NCBI RefSeq assembly: GCF_016427505.1
Contig: NZ_JAELXS010000010.1
Coordinates: 47,168 to 111,167, forward strand
DNA length: 64,000 nt
Direction: 5' to 3'
From: Sphingomonas mollis
Lineage (GTDB): Bacteria > Pseudomonadota > Alphaproteobacteria > Sphingomonadales > Sphingomonadaceae
The position numbers and the translations under genes were made by a program. Position 1 is the first letter of the stretch. Each line of letters begins with the position of its first letter. Of this stretch, positions 48,548-57,969 are shown in pieces. Under the pieces are notes generated by a model. The model worked only from the letters and a program-made list of their open reading frames with translations. It was not told where the DNA came from and searched no databases.

Positions 48548-50706
48548 GATTCGTACCGGTACTCGTAGGCGTAATCGTTACCATAACCATAACCGAGACG
48601 ACCGGGATTGTACTTAGTAAGCAACGCGCCGGCTAGATTGCCTCCGCCACGACGCAAACGTGCCAGCGCATTGGTGGCGCCACGGATCGAGTTGCGTCCG
48701 GCTTCAATGACGAAAACGGTTGCTTCAACCTCGCTCGACAGGATGACGGCATCGGCGATGCCCAGCACCGGTGCCGAGTCGATCAGTACCACGTCGTACC
48801 GGCCGGTGAGTTCCGTCACCATCTTCATGAATTGCGGACTGTTCACCAATTCGGACGGATTGGGCGGGATGTCTCCGGCGGGAAGTAGAAACACGCCATT
48901 ACCCTGCGGCGACTGGACGGCTTCATGCGCCGGCAGCAATCCGGCAAGTACCCCACTCAAGCCATTCTGATTCTTGACGTCGAACAGCCGGTGCGCATTC
49001 GGACGACGCAGATCCGCGTCGATGATGAGCACCGTCTTGCCGAGCCTTGCTAGGCTGAGTGCAAGCGCATGGCACGACGAGGACTTGCCTTCGCCCGCCT
49101 GACTCGACGTGAAGAGCACCGTCTTGGGCATCCCTCCCTCAGACAGGGCAAGCGCGGTTCGCACGCTGTTGAACGCCTCGCTGACCGACGACTTGGGATC
49201 GGCCATCTCGCCACCGATATCGTCGGTGTCGGGTACGCTGCCGAGCAGCGCAAGACGAAGGCGGTCGGTGACGTCATCGGGAATGCGGACCGCGTCGAAC
49301 AGCTGCTCGCGCAGAACCACGCAGACGAACGACAGCAACATACCGATGAAGATGGCAAGCGCCAGGATCAGTGGCAATTTGGGCCAGGACGGTCCTTCGC
49401 TGATCTGTGCCTGATCGACGATGCTGAGGTTGTTGGTCTGAACGCCCGCTTCCGCATTGAGCGAGTTGAAGCGGCGCAGGAGAGAGTCGTATTGCTGGCG
49501 GCTGGTATCGGCTTCGCGACGCAGGATCGAAAGCTGAATGCCTTGGCTTTGCTCATCCAGGGTGGTGCTCTTCAGCTGCTCGATCTGACGGGCCAGCGTC
49601 TGTTCGCGACTAAGCGCGATATCGTACTGGCTTTTGACCGTATCACGGATGTTGCGCGCGATCGTAGCGATCTGGCGGTCATATTCGCGACTTTGAGCGG
49701 ACGCTTCCAGCACCGTCGGATAATCCGCCTGACGAGTGCTGAGCTGCTGACGATACGTGGCGGCAGATTGCGCACGCTGCTGGAGCAGTGACTGCACCGC
49801 AGGATTCTGTAGAACCTCCGGTATCTTCAGATCCGGCATCGCCTGAGTGCGCTGCCACTTCTGTTCGGCACCAATCCGGTCCGAAAGAGCACCCGAATAG
49901 GCTTGGTTGAGCTGGATCAACTGCGCCGACAAAAGCGACTGGGGAGTGCCAGCAACGCTGCCCGCTGCGTTGCTGGGATCAACCAGTCGAAGTCGACGCG
50001 CATAACCAAGCGCCTGCCGCTCCGCTCGCTCGAGCCGCTGCTGCGCTTCGCCCAGCTGATTGCGCAGAAAGTCGAGCGCATAGGTGGAACTGTCCGCCTT
50101 GCGCGATAGATTGTTACGGATGAAAGCGTCAGCATAGGCATTGGCGACCCGCGCCGACAGCCGTGGATCGGGACTAACGAACGTCAGCTCGGCGATGCGC
50201 GTATTGCCGGTATATTCGACATCGACATGGGCGATCAGCGCCTGTTCCACCTGCTCACGGTGGATCTGTTGAAGCGACTGGTTAGGCGTTCCCTTTTCGG
50301 CGGGCTCGATCTTCATCGCCTCCAAAAAGGCATCACCCCGGTAAAGACCCAGGCTCTCGGCGACGGTCGCGGCTACGCCACGGCTACGAATGATTTCCAG
50401 CTGGGTCTGTAAAAACCGCTCGGTATCGTTCTTGGAGGACGCACCTTCACGATCCGCCTCGGTGCCTAGCACCTTCTCGGCTTCCTGACGGACCTCGATC
50501 GAAACCTCGCTTTTGTAGAGCTTGGTGGCGAGCAGGGAGTAGGCGATGGCGACGCCGATGCACGCCGCCATGATGATTCCGATCCAGACACGTGAGCGAT
50601 AGACGCCAGCCCAGATCTCTCGCAGGCTGAACGCCTTGGTGCCATCGGCCGGACGTTGGTCCAGCGGGATTTCGAAGCCCGCGTCGGGGGCCGTGGTGAA
50701 CTTCAT
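48544..50706 (-). CDS. Polysaccharide co-polymerase / tyrosine autokinase (Wzc/GumC type)
   Basis: A 720-residue fused PCP-2a protein and BY-kinase. The Wzz-like domain starts after WIGIIMAACIGVAIAYSLLATKLYKSE. Coiled-coil helices run to about residue 430, and the second membrane helix is LPLILALAIFIGMLLSFVCVVL. The kinase has Walker A SSQAGEGKSSS (about 533), Walker A' LIIDADLRRPNAH and Walker B YDVVLIDSAP. The C-terminal Tyr cluster GYGYGNDYAYEYRYES supplies the autophosphorylation sites. It controls chain length and couples to the Wza-type lipoprotein 18 bases upstream. Confidence 0.93.
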   Translation of the reverse strand: MKFTTAPDAGFEIPLDQRPADGTKAFSLREIWAGVYRSRVWIGIIMAACIGVAIAYSLLATKLYKSEVSIEVRQEAEKVLGTEADREGASSKNDTERFLQTQLEIIRSRGVAATVAESLGLYRGDAFLEAMKIEPAEKGTPNQSLQQIHREQVEQALIAHVDVEYTGNTRIAELTFVSPDPRLSARVANAYADAFIRNNLSRKADSSTYALDFLRNQLGEAQQRLERAERQALGYARRLRLVDPSNAAGSVAGTPQSLLSAQLIQLNQAYSGALSDRIGAEQKWQRTQAMPDLKIPEVLQNPAVQSLLQQRAQSAATYRQQLSTRQADYPTVLEASAQSREYDRQIATIARNIRDTVKSQYDIALSREQTLARQIEQLKSTTLDEQSQGIQLSILRREADTSRQQYDSLLRRFNSLNAEAGVQTNNLSIVDQAQISEGPSWPKLPLILALAIFIGMLLSFVCVVLREQLFDAVRIPDDVTDRLRLALLGSVPDTDDIGGEMADPKSSVSEAFNSVRTALALSEGGMPKTVLFTSSQAGEGKSSSCHALALSLARLGKTVLIIDADLRRPNAHRLFDVKNQNGLSGVLAGLLPAHEAVQSPQGNGVFLLPAGDIPPNPSELVNSPQFMKMVTELTGRYDVVLIDSAPVLGIADAVILSSEVEATVFVIEAGRNSIRGATNALARLRRGGGNLAGALLTKYNPGRLGYGYGNDYAYEYRYES

Positions 50707-50724
50707 TTATGACGATCCGTCAGG

Positions 50725-51423
50725 TCAGCGCAACGCGACGAACACGGCCGCCGCGCTGGGGAGGGTGGTCACGATATCACGGAAGAAGGCGGCAGCACTA
50801 TTGTAACCGACAACGACGGTGTCACGCTGCCGCAGCTGGAAATCGGGTGCTTGGCCAGTCCTGATATCGTTCATATCGAACCGGGCGGCGTAACGCTGTC
50901 CGTTGATGTCACGAAACACCACGATCTCGTTCATCTTGGCGAATTGTGCAGCACCACCGGCGACCGCCAACGCCTGCGACAGCATCAGACGTCCGGGAAT
51001 GTCGTAGATGCCGGGTTTGATCACCGCGCCATCAACGGTCACGGTATAGTTGGTTGCGGTTACCACCGATACCGCGGTCCGCGCGTTGCGCAGATAGCGC
51101 GTGTTCAGGCGTGCGTTGATGTCGTTCGCCAGCTCTGCTGCGGTCTTGCCCGAAGCAGGTAGCGTACCGATTAGAGGCATGGCGATCGTCCCGCCACTGG
51201 ATACCGGCAACTGTTCGAACGTAAGACCAGGTTCGTTGAAGACGGAAACCATCAGAATATCGCGCGGGCCGATCTGATATTCTTCCAGATCAACAGGGCG
51301 GGGAGCAGGGGACGCGACCGTCACGGCAGGAAAGGCGGCCGCTCCGACTGGAAGATCGGAACGAGCGCCACAAGCGGAGAGAAGGGCAGCAACACTGACT
51401 ACCGTCACGCACCTGACAATCAC
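50725..51423 (-). CDS. Wza-type polysaccharide export lipoprotein (short)
   Basis: A 232-residue periplasmic/outer-membrane lipoprotein. Lipobox LLSACGA (Cys near 18). A Poly_export domain (EYQIGPRDILMVSVFNEPGL) and one SLBB domain (TVDGAVIKPGIYDIPGRLMLSQALAVAGGA) follow. The C-terminus has a short amphipathic segment. It is shorter than E. coli Wza and resembles GumB/GelD-type exporters. GTG 51423 is supported by AAGGGA eight bases upstream. It forms the export channel with the Wzc-type protein. Confidence 0.9.
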   Translation of the reverse strand: MIVRCVTVVSVAALLSACGARSDLPVGAAAFPAVTVASPAPRPVDLEEYQIGPRDILMVSVFNEPGLTFEQLPVSSGGTIAMPLIGTLPASGKTAAELANDINARLNTRYLRNARTAVSVVTATNYTVTVDGAVIKPGIYDIPGRLMLSQALAVAGGAAQFAKMNEIVVFRDINGQRYAARFDMNDIRTGQAPDFQLRQRDTVVVGYNSAAAFFRDIVTTLPSAAAVFVALR

Positions 51424-51499
51424 CGATTATTCCCTTGGTGTAGGATCGGAAGCATAAGCGCTTTTCCGATCGGAAAATGCAAACGCCGCTCCCTACCGC

Positions 51500-52948
51500 T
51501 CAAGTCCGTTGCCTACGACGCACAAGACCTGTCGAAGCGGTCAGATCGCCGCGTATAACCAATATCATAGCAAGGGCAAGGATCGGCAGTACTGCCGGCC
51601 TCCTTAGCGGATAATCCACCCCGCTATGAACAGCGATTAACACCAGGATCAGCGCGCCGCAGAGCAGGGGCAGGCGATTATCGTACTCTGCCTGCCGCCA
51701 GACGCCCACGCCGCGCCATATCAGCCCTCCGATCATCATGAGAAAGATACCTACCCCCGGCAGACCCGTTTCCAGTAACAGCTGCGGATATTCATTATGC
51801 AACTGGTTAACGAACGTCGGCTTCACCCATGCCAGATTCTCGCCAACCGCATATAGCGTGCTGAAGCTGCCGATTCCGGACCCGAACAGCCAGTAGCGTT
51901 CGATCAACGGACGGCTGGTCCGCAGGAACTGCCAACGCAAATCCTCGTCCACCGCATTGAAACGACTGAACACCTGCTCGAAAGCGGACGAGGTGCTGAC
52001 CAGTATGATGCCCCCGACGACCACGGCAACGATTCCCGCGATGTAGATCGGCTTGATCGCGCGTACGTAGAGGCTGCCGAGCAATAGAACGGCCATGACG
52101 CCCAGACCGATGCCGGCACGGCTGTTCGTCGTGACGAGCGCCACCAGCACGATGCCAGCGTAAAAGCCCAACCACGTACGCGCTCCCTGGGGCTGTACGC
52201 GCGAGCCAAAGAGATAGGCAGCGATTGGCAGGGAAGCGGCGAGTACAAGCGCCGCATGGTTCTTGTTCGCATAGAAACCAAGCAGCGCGCCATGATCCGC
52301 CGCGGTGTGAAAACGCAACACCTGTCCGCCCGACGCGACCTGCACCAGACCGATCAGGATATTGAGGCCGATCAGACCGAAGATCAGCCAGACCACGCGG
52401 CGAAAATCCTTAGCTGGCAACACCAGGAGCAGCGTGACCAACGCGACGAAAGCGATGGCGATCACGACGGTGCCGGCGGTAAACAGCGGCGTGACGCTAA
52501 GCGGTTGCCAGCTGTCCGCCAGCCCTGCGAGCGTCAGCATGCGGACCCGCAGCTCCTGTCCGGGCAGCATATGCCATATCGACGGTGGTAGCGGCACGAT
52601 CTGGAGCAGCGGCAGAAGCGCGACGCCGGCCAGGCCGATGCGGAAAGCCAATGGCTGATTCTGCAATGCCGTCCGTTCATCGGAGACGGTAAGGGCGCCC
52701 AGCAGCAACAGTCCCGCAATGCCGATCAGGATGGTCGCTACGATACTGGGGATCGGACCTCCGAATACCATCATGACAATGACTGCCAGCATGGCGATCC
52801 CGGTCCTGCCCGGCCGACCACGCATGGCGTTCACATTGCGCAGTAAGGCGGCAATTCCCCTTGGCTGGCGGTGTCCACCATGGCCTTTTCGACGGCCGTC
52901 CGTACGACTACGCGTGCGCGATGGACCTAGTGCTGCACTCACGTTCAT
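51500..52948 (-). CDS. O-antigen ligase/polymerase family membrane protein (second)
   Basis: A 482-residue protein with a basic N-terminus (about 50 residues) and about eleven membrane helices. The periplasmic Wzy_C signature RPLIERYWLFGSGIGSFSTLY, LHNEYPQLLLETGLPGVGIFLMMIGG is typical. ATG 52948 shares one base with the stop of the beta-helix gene. With the homologue at 44.8 kb the locus has two such proteins, so one may polymerise and the other ligate or process the chain. A 76-base gap separates it from the export lipoprotein gene, which may have its own promoter. Confidence 0.85.
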   Translation of the reverse strand: MNVSAALGPSRTRSRTDGRRKGHGGHRQPRGIAALLRNVNAMRGRPGRTGIAMLAVIVMMVFGGPIPSIVATILIGIAGLLLLGALTVSDERTALQNQPLAFRIGLAGVALLPLLQIVPLPPSIWHMLPGQELRVRMLTLAGLADSWQPLSVTPLFTAGTVVIAIAFVALVTLLLVLPAKDFRRVVWLIFGLIGLNILIGLVQVASGGQVLRFHTAADHGALLGFYANKNHAALVLAASLPIAAYLFGSRVQPQGARTWLGFYAGIVLVALVTTNSRAGIGLGVMAVLLLGSLYVRAIKPIYIAGIVAVVVGGIILVSTSSAFEQVFSRFNAVDEDLRWQFLRTSRPLIERYWLFGSGIGSFSTLYAVGENLAWVKPTFVNQLHNEYPQLLLETGLPGVGIFLMMIGGLIWRGVGVWRQAEYDNRLPLLCGALILVLIAVHSGVDYPLRRPAVLPILALAMILVIRGDLTASTGLVRRRQRT

Positions 52949-54672
52949 CAACCCCTGATATCCAACTGCACCGGTCGCCAAGCACCGGCGCCATAACGCC
53001 AGCCGATCACCATACGTCCCGTCTTAGCCAACTGGTCGTCGGTTGTCGCTAAATTGACGCTCCATGCCCCCGGCGCCCCCGGCACGCTGGGCGCTCCCCA
53101 GCCGGATACAGCCCCTTTCACCACGGCATTGTCATCGGCACGGACATCATGAACGGGACCACGAACTGTAAGATTGCCCGTTATCATGCCCGTGAGACGT
53201 AGTGCTACATTTTGCAGTACGACGTTGCCTTCGACCCGCGACGAAGCATCCACCTCTATTGTCTGATCGGCGCAAGCCAAAGTGCCGGCCGCCGGAACCA
53301 GCTGACTGCCGTTGCGAAGACGCAACGCACGCAATCGACCCGCGCCTGAAATGGTCCCGCTGGCAACCCGCGTAGCGCTCAACGACAATTCACCCTGATC
53401 GCTACCACGCTGGGGAACAAGTTCCCTCACGATACAGCCCGTCAATGTCGACGATATACCCGGCGACATGAAGCCGACCTCCAATCGGTCGATCCGACAA
53501 CCCGACAAGTGCCAGTCGCCGCCCATGCCGTTCACCGACACCACGCCACCGATAACGTTGACGATACCATTCTGGTTTGATGCCGGTTGCAGGACGGCAC
53601 CGGGATTATGAAAGTTTACGGACCCGCCGCTCGCATCGACAGTGACGGGAATTCCACCTTCAGCGCGCAGATTGCGGAAATCGGTCTGATTGCCCGTCAC
53701 TGTCAGGGTGGCCTCGGCCGGGTTCATCGCGGAGAGCCGAACCGAATCGTACGTGCACGCACCACCCAGCAGCCAGGTCAGCACACCCTTGTGTGCGATC
53801 GACCGCTCGCTGTGGATTTTAACGAAGCTGCACGACAGCGCACCGGGATCCACCCGGATCGCGCCGCCCACCGCCTGCTCGACGTGGATGCGCGTCCATG
53901 TCGTCTCGTTGCAGGTGCGACGATCGTCGCCGGCGATCTCAAAAGCATAAATACCATCGCGACCACACCGCTCGACGCTTACCGACAAAAAGGTCGAATC
54001 CCAGCATTGCGCATGCCGGACGCCAAAGCCGGCCAGATTGTTGACGCGTACCGACCTCACCGTGGACATGGCAAACGGCTCGTCATCGGAACCGAAGGCG
54101 ATGCCGTTGATCCTTGGCCGCCGATCGTCCACAATCCGGCCGTCTTCTGGAATACCGATCGTTCCGTCACCGGTCACCGTGACGCAGAAGTCGGCAACAC
54201 TGCCAAGCACGGTCAGAACCGTGTATCCCGTACCAGATGCCAGAAACCCAGGCGCCCCCGCCGCCCCGTAACTCGCCGGTTCGAACACGATACCTACCCC
54301 CCGGCTTTTCAGGGGACCGGTGATGCGGACGATGAGTGCGCCGAAATAGGCAATACGCCCGCCCGTGTTGGCGCAAAGATCAAGGAAGGCCTGTACGGCG
54401 CGGGTATCGTCCGTCCGACCATCACCGACGATGCCGTGTGCCTGTGCAAACAATGGAAGGGCGGCAACCACCAAGGCAAGGTTGCCGTCTTGTGTTCCCA
54501 CGCCTTCCGCCCCGGTTGGTTTCGCCAAATCGGCCAGGGAAGCGAGCGTCCGTACGGGGCCGGTGTTCGCCTTCGCACTCGATTGCTCGCCGACCAGCGG
54601 CAATGTCAGCGCAGCGCCCGCCCTGCCCAACAGCGTGCGGCGACTGGGCAGAGCAGAATTGTCCTGTGTCAT
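52948..54672 (-). CDS. Tat-exported right-handed beta-helix protein (pectate lyase-like)
   Basis: A 574-residue protein. The N-terminus SRRTLLGRAGAALTLPLVG fits a twin-arginine signal. Residues about 75-115 (AHGIVGDGRTDDTRAVQAFLDLCANTGGRIAYFG) are the start of a Pectate_lyase_3/GH28-like beta-helix; the rest is a repetitive beta-strand solenoid. Catalytic residues could not be assigned. In EPS loci such proteins often depolymerise or trim the polymer, or act as epimerases. It overlaps the RgpF-like gene by four bases, so it belongs to the operon. Confidence 0.83.
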   Translation of the reverse strand: MTQDNSALPSRRTLLGRAGAALTLPLVGEQSSAKANTGPVRTLASLADLAKPTGAEGVGTQDGNLALVVAALPLFAQAHGIVGDGRTDDTRAVQAFLDLCANTGGRIAYFGALIVRITGPLKSRGVGIVFEPASYGAAGAPGFLASGTGYTVLTVLGSVADFCVTVTGDGTIGIPEDGRIVDDRRPRINGIAFGSDDEPFAMSTVRSVRVNNLAGFGVRHAQCWDSTFLSVSVERCGRDGIYAFEIAGDDRRTCNETTWTRIHVEQAVGGAIRVDPGALSCSFVKIHSERSIAHKGVLTWLLGGACTYDSVRLSAMNPAEATLTVTGNQTDFRNLRAEGGIPVTVDASGGSVNFHNPGAVLQPASNQNGIVNVIGGVVSVNGMGGDWHLSGCRIDRLEVGFMSPGISSTLTGCIVRELVPQRGSDQGELSLSATRVASGTISGAGRLRALRLRNGSQLVPAAGTLACADQTIEVDASSRVEGNVVLQNVALRLTGMITGNLTVRGPVHDVRADDNAVVKGAVSGWGAPSVPGAPGAWSVNLATTDDQLAKTGRMVIGWRYGAGAWRPVQLDIRG

Positions 54673-55613
54673 TCTTCCACCTTGGTGTCGGCGGTCCCGG
54701 AGAGAACTATCTCGTCCACCGGATGCCCCAAAGAACGCAGCCGGTCAGGCACCTCGTCCGGACCGTAGAAGCGTGCATTCTTGCCAAGAAGGGACCGCTT
54801 CAGGAAAGGAAATCCGGCATTGAGCAGTGGCAGCGCGGCGAATACACTGGGATCGCCTGCCCGCCGATTGTCGGCATACCAGAGGGATCCCACGGTCATC
54901 GACCGCGCGGCCTGTGCCGCAAACCGCGATTCCCGGCTGTACACCGCATCACGATAGGTGTCGGACGCACTATGACGGGGAAAAATGGCGCGGAGGCGAC
55001 GAAGCCGGCCCCGCGTGCAGTTCTTCAGATGAAAAGCATAGGACTGAATATGGTTTTCGAGTTCAGCCGATGCAGTGAAACCGGTCAGATCCCAGCGCAT
55101 CGCGGGCCAGAGACTGTCCAACGGAACAAACGGACCGAATACTGAATCGTTCAGTACGAACACGTCCGCGCCGGAGCTGCGTTCGGCCACCTCGTGCAAG
55201 GCCAATGCGTAGGCGGAAAAGTCGAATCCGCCTAATCCTTTCCAGTAAAGCGCATCTGCCTGATGGTGGAGTTCGGCAGGAACATCACCGTCCGGGGTTG
55301 CGCAGATGACAGCGAGGCGAGCATCGGCAGCGTGGAGCCGCTCCAGCGTATAACGGTGCGCAGCGGTAAGGCCGCCGCTAGGCAAATAAATGAAATAGAC
55401 GATCCATCGCGGCGCCGGCGTGATCGGGATCAGCGCGCGGCTGGCGGGCGCCGGCACCCGGCCACGCATCACGAGCAGACGAATCAGGATCGTCACACCA
55501 TCGGGCATCGAACGGCGGAAACTCCAGTTGCGCTCCAGCGCCTCGATGCCGACCCGCCGGTACACGGGCGGACGCTGGCCCAATGCCCGGTATATTGCTC
55601 GTTTCAATCTCAT
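54669..55613 (-). CDS. RgpF-like (rhamnan synthesis F) protein
   Basis: A 314-residue soluble protein. The pattern RWIVYFIYLPSGGLTAAHRYTLERL, GLGGFDFSAYALALHEV, DVFVLNDSVFGPFVPLDSLW, and DLTGFTASAELENHIQSYAFHL matches the rhamnan synthesis F family. That family elongates rhamnose polymers in streptococci and is common in LPS/EPS loci. ATG 55613 fits; the GTG at 55637 is an extension. It is the first gene of the minus-strand EPS operon, divergent from the GT2 gene. A rhamnose-related role agrees with gmd/rmd nearby. Confidence 0.8.
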   Translation of the reverse strand: MRLKRAIYRALGQRPPVYRRVGIEALERNWSFRRSMPDGVTILIRLLVMRGRVPAPASRALIPITPAPRWIVYFIYLPSGGLTAAHRYTLERLHAADARLAVICATPDGDVPAELHHQADALYWKGLGGFDFSAYALALHEVAERSSGADVFVLNDSVFGPFVPLDSLWPAMRWDLTGFTASAELENHIQSYAFHLKNCTRGRLRRLRAIFPRHSASDTYRDAVYSRESRFAAQAARSMTVGSLWYADNRRAGDPSVFAALPLLNAGFPFLKRSLLGKNARFYGPDEVPDRLRSLGHPVDEIVLSGTADTKVEE

Positions 55614-55800
55614 CAGTTTTTCTGACCGCAATGGCACCGACCATGAAGATAAGCGCGCGACAGCATTTCACACGGAGCTCGCGCACAAGGCACCCCGGCA
55701 GAAGAATGGTTGGCCGTAGAAAGCAACATGCCTATTGGCAAGCTTCTGCAATGCCAGCGCACCCCCTCCGCACGCATGCCCATCCAATCAGGCCATCTGC

Positions 55801-56679
55801 ATGAACGTTGTCGTCACCATCACCTACAATGCCCGGAAATACGGCATTCTGGATGCCTTTTTTGCCAGTATGGAGGCTCAGGACGATCGGAATTTCCTGT
55901 TACTGGTTATCGACAACGCCTCAACCGACGGCACGTCGGAGTATCTGCAAGCGCTGAATCTTCCTAATTTGCGGCTGATCCTGAACGAGGAAAATGTCGG
56001 TTTCGGTCGCGCCTGCAACCAAGGCATCGCCTTTGCGCGCGAGGCGGGTGCCGAGCACATTACCTTCATCAACAATGATGTGGAATTTGGACCGGATCTG
56101 ATCGGTGGCATGGTCCACTCGCTCGAAGAACAGGACGCAGCGGTGCTTTCGCCGCTTATCACTCCCTTCGACCAGCCAGACCATATCTGGTTCATCACAG
56201 GCAGCTTTCGCTGGCGTCGCGGGCTCATCCCCTATCACAACAAGATCTGGCAACCACGATCCGCTGCATCGTCCGACCGGATACAGAAGAACGATTTCGT
56301 CACCGGTTGCTGCATCGTTTTTCGGATGAGCGTTTTTGATGTCATTCCCGGCTTCGACGACCGCTTCTTCGTATACTGGGAAGATGCGGATCTCAGCATG
56401 GAAATGAAGAAGAGGGATATGAAGGCGGTGACCGACACGTCGCTCGTCTGCCGACACAAGGTAAGCATTTCAACCGGTGGGTCCTTCAGCGCCTTTTCGG
56501 TCTATCATGCCACACGTGGCCACCTGTTGTTCGCGCGCAAGCATTACGGTGTAATCATACTGGCCTATGTGATGCCGGTAATCGTCGCGAAAATGATCTT
56601 GAACCTGGCGCGCAGGCGCATGCGCCTGCGCGAAATCCGGCCATGGTTTCAAGGTCTCCTGTCTGGCCTGTTCGACTAG
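55801..56679 (+). CDS. GT2 family glycosyltransferase
   Basis: A 292-residue GT-A enzyme of family 2. The nucleotide-binding start is MNVVVTITYNARKYGILDAFFASM, then VIDNASTDGTSEYL, NVGFGRACNQGI, the DxD-type segment FINNDVEFGPD, and the acceptor/base region FFVYWEDADLSMEMKKRDM. The C-terminus is a membrane-associated amphipathic segment. The NASTDGTSEYL and WEDADL pattern is that of rhamnosyl-type GT2 enzymes. ATG 55801 begins exactly at the first strand. It is followed 174 bases later by a GT4 gene. Confidence 0.89.
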   Translation: MNVVVTITYNARKYGILDAFFASMEAQDDRNFLLLVIDNASTDGTSEYLQALNLPNLRLILNEENVGFGRACNQGIAFAREAGAEHITFINNDVEFGPDLIGGMVHSLEEQDAAVLSPLITPFDQPDHIWFITGSFRWRRGLIPYHNKIWQPRSAASSDRIQKNDFVTGCCIVFRMSVFDVIPGFDDRFFVYWEDADLSMEMKKRDMKAVTDTSLVCRHKVSISTGGSFSAFSVYHATRGHLLFARKHYGVIILAYVMPVIVAKMILNLARRRMRLREIRPWFQGLLSGLFD

Positions 56680-56852
56680 CCATTGTGAGTGGGGTCCCGC
56701 CCGGCTAATTCGCCTGCGATGACGCAGACTTTGCCCTCCATCGGGACCCTTGGTATCCGACCCGTTGCCCGCGTCGCATCCATCACGAAAGCCACCTGTG
56801 GGTCGGGCATCGGTACGGCAATGCAAGCGGCCGTATCTGGCCGGGTCCTTAG

Positions 56853-57965
56853 GTGACGGCCGATCCGATCCGTATCGCGATCGATGCACGCCCTTTTACA
56901 GGCGCGCCGTGCGGTTATACCATCTATCTTGGTTCGATCCTGCAATCGCTGCGTACGGCCGGCTTCGACCTGACATTGCTCAGCAATCAACCTCTTCTGC
57001 CGCAATATGACGAGGCTGCGGCACTTGAGACGCGAGTGTTCGGCAGTGCGGGTTCGCTACGCTGGGAGCAGTATGATCTGCCACGATATCTTGTCGAGGC
57101 TCGACATGACCTCTATTTTTCCGGCGCCAATCGCGGCATTCCGCTCCGCAAGACCGCAGGCACCCGCTACGTACTGGGACTTCTCGATGTTATTCCCTAT
57201 CTATTCTTTAGAGAATATTATCTGCGCCGTTGGAAGACATTGCTGACCCGGCCAAAGAACAACGTCGAGACGATCGCTCAATTGATCGCAGTCGCGCGAG
57301 CCGATGCCATCCTCACGATCTCGCAACAAAGCGCTAGAGACATCCACCGCATCTTTCGACGCCGTGACGTCACTGCTCTTTTGATACGGCTGAAAGATGC
57401 CGGACAGCGGCCTTCAAACCCGCTACGGCACCAGTTCGTCTATATCGGTGGCATCGACGCCCGCAAAAAAGTGGATGTGCTGCTACATGGCTTCGCACGG
57501 TTCGTCCACCACCACCCCGGATATCGTCTTGTGCTGGTCGGTTCAAACTATACCGCTCTCGCACCATTGATCGCGGATCTTGGCCTCGACGCGCATGTGG
57601 AGTTGACCGGCTATGTCGATCATCTCACCAAGTTTCAGATTTTGAGCGAAAGCGTGGCGATGGTCTACCCCTCTCTTTACGAGGGTTATGGGATGGCGAT
57701 TGCAGAGGGTTTCCAAGCTGGCATTCCGGTTGTGGCAGGACGCGGCGGATCGCAAGAGGAAATAGGGGGGGCCGGTGTGCGGCAGATCGATCCCTTATCC
57801 CCCGGTGACATCGATGCCGCGATGCAGGAGATGCTTGATCCCGAAGTCCGCATTGACTGGATTAGGCGTGGGCAGCTTCAACTCGGCCATCTTACGGACC
57901 CGGCGATCGAGAATGAGACCATTGCCTATTTTGCCGAGCAGGGCCGGCTGGCTCGCCTGCGATAG
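56853..57965 (+). CDS. GT4-type glycosyltransferase
   Basis: A 370-residue GT-B enzyme: IRIAIDARPFTGAPCGYTIYLGSIL at the start, RYVLGLLDVIPYLFFREYYLRRW in the N-domain, then FVYIGGIDARKKVDVLLHGFARFV and SVAMVYPSLYEGYGMAIAEGFQAGIPVVAG in the C-domain. The start codon is GTG 56853 following TCCTTAG; no better start is in frame. It is convergent with the flippase gene, with four bases between the stop codons. Confidence 0.87.
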   Translation: MTADPIRIAIDARPFTGAPCGYTIYLGSILQSLRTAGFDLTLLSNQPLLPQYDEAAALETRVFGSAGSLRWEQYDLPRYLVEARHDLYFSGANRGIPLRKTAGTRYVLGLLDVIPYLFFREYYLRRWKTLLTRPKNNVETIAQLIAVARADAILTISQQSARDIHRIFRRRDVTALLIRLKDAGQRPSNPLRHQFVYIGGIDARKKVDVLLHGFARFVHHHPGYRLVLVGSNYTALAPLIADLGLDAHVELTGYVDHLTKFQILSESVAMVYPSLYEGYGMAIAEGFQAGIPVVAGRGGSQEEIGGAGVRQIDPLSPGDIDAAMQEMLDPEVRIDWIRRGQLQLGHLTDPAIENETIAYFAEQGRLARLR

Positions 57966-57969
57966 ACGC

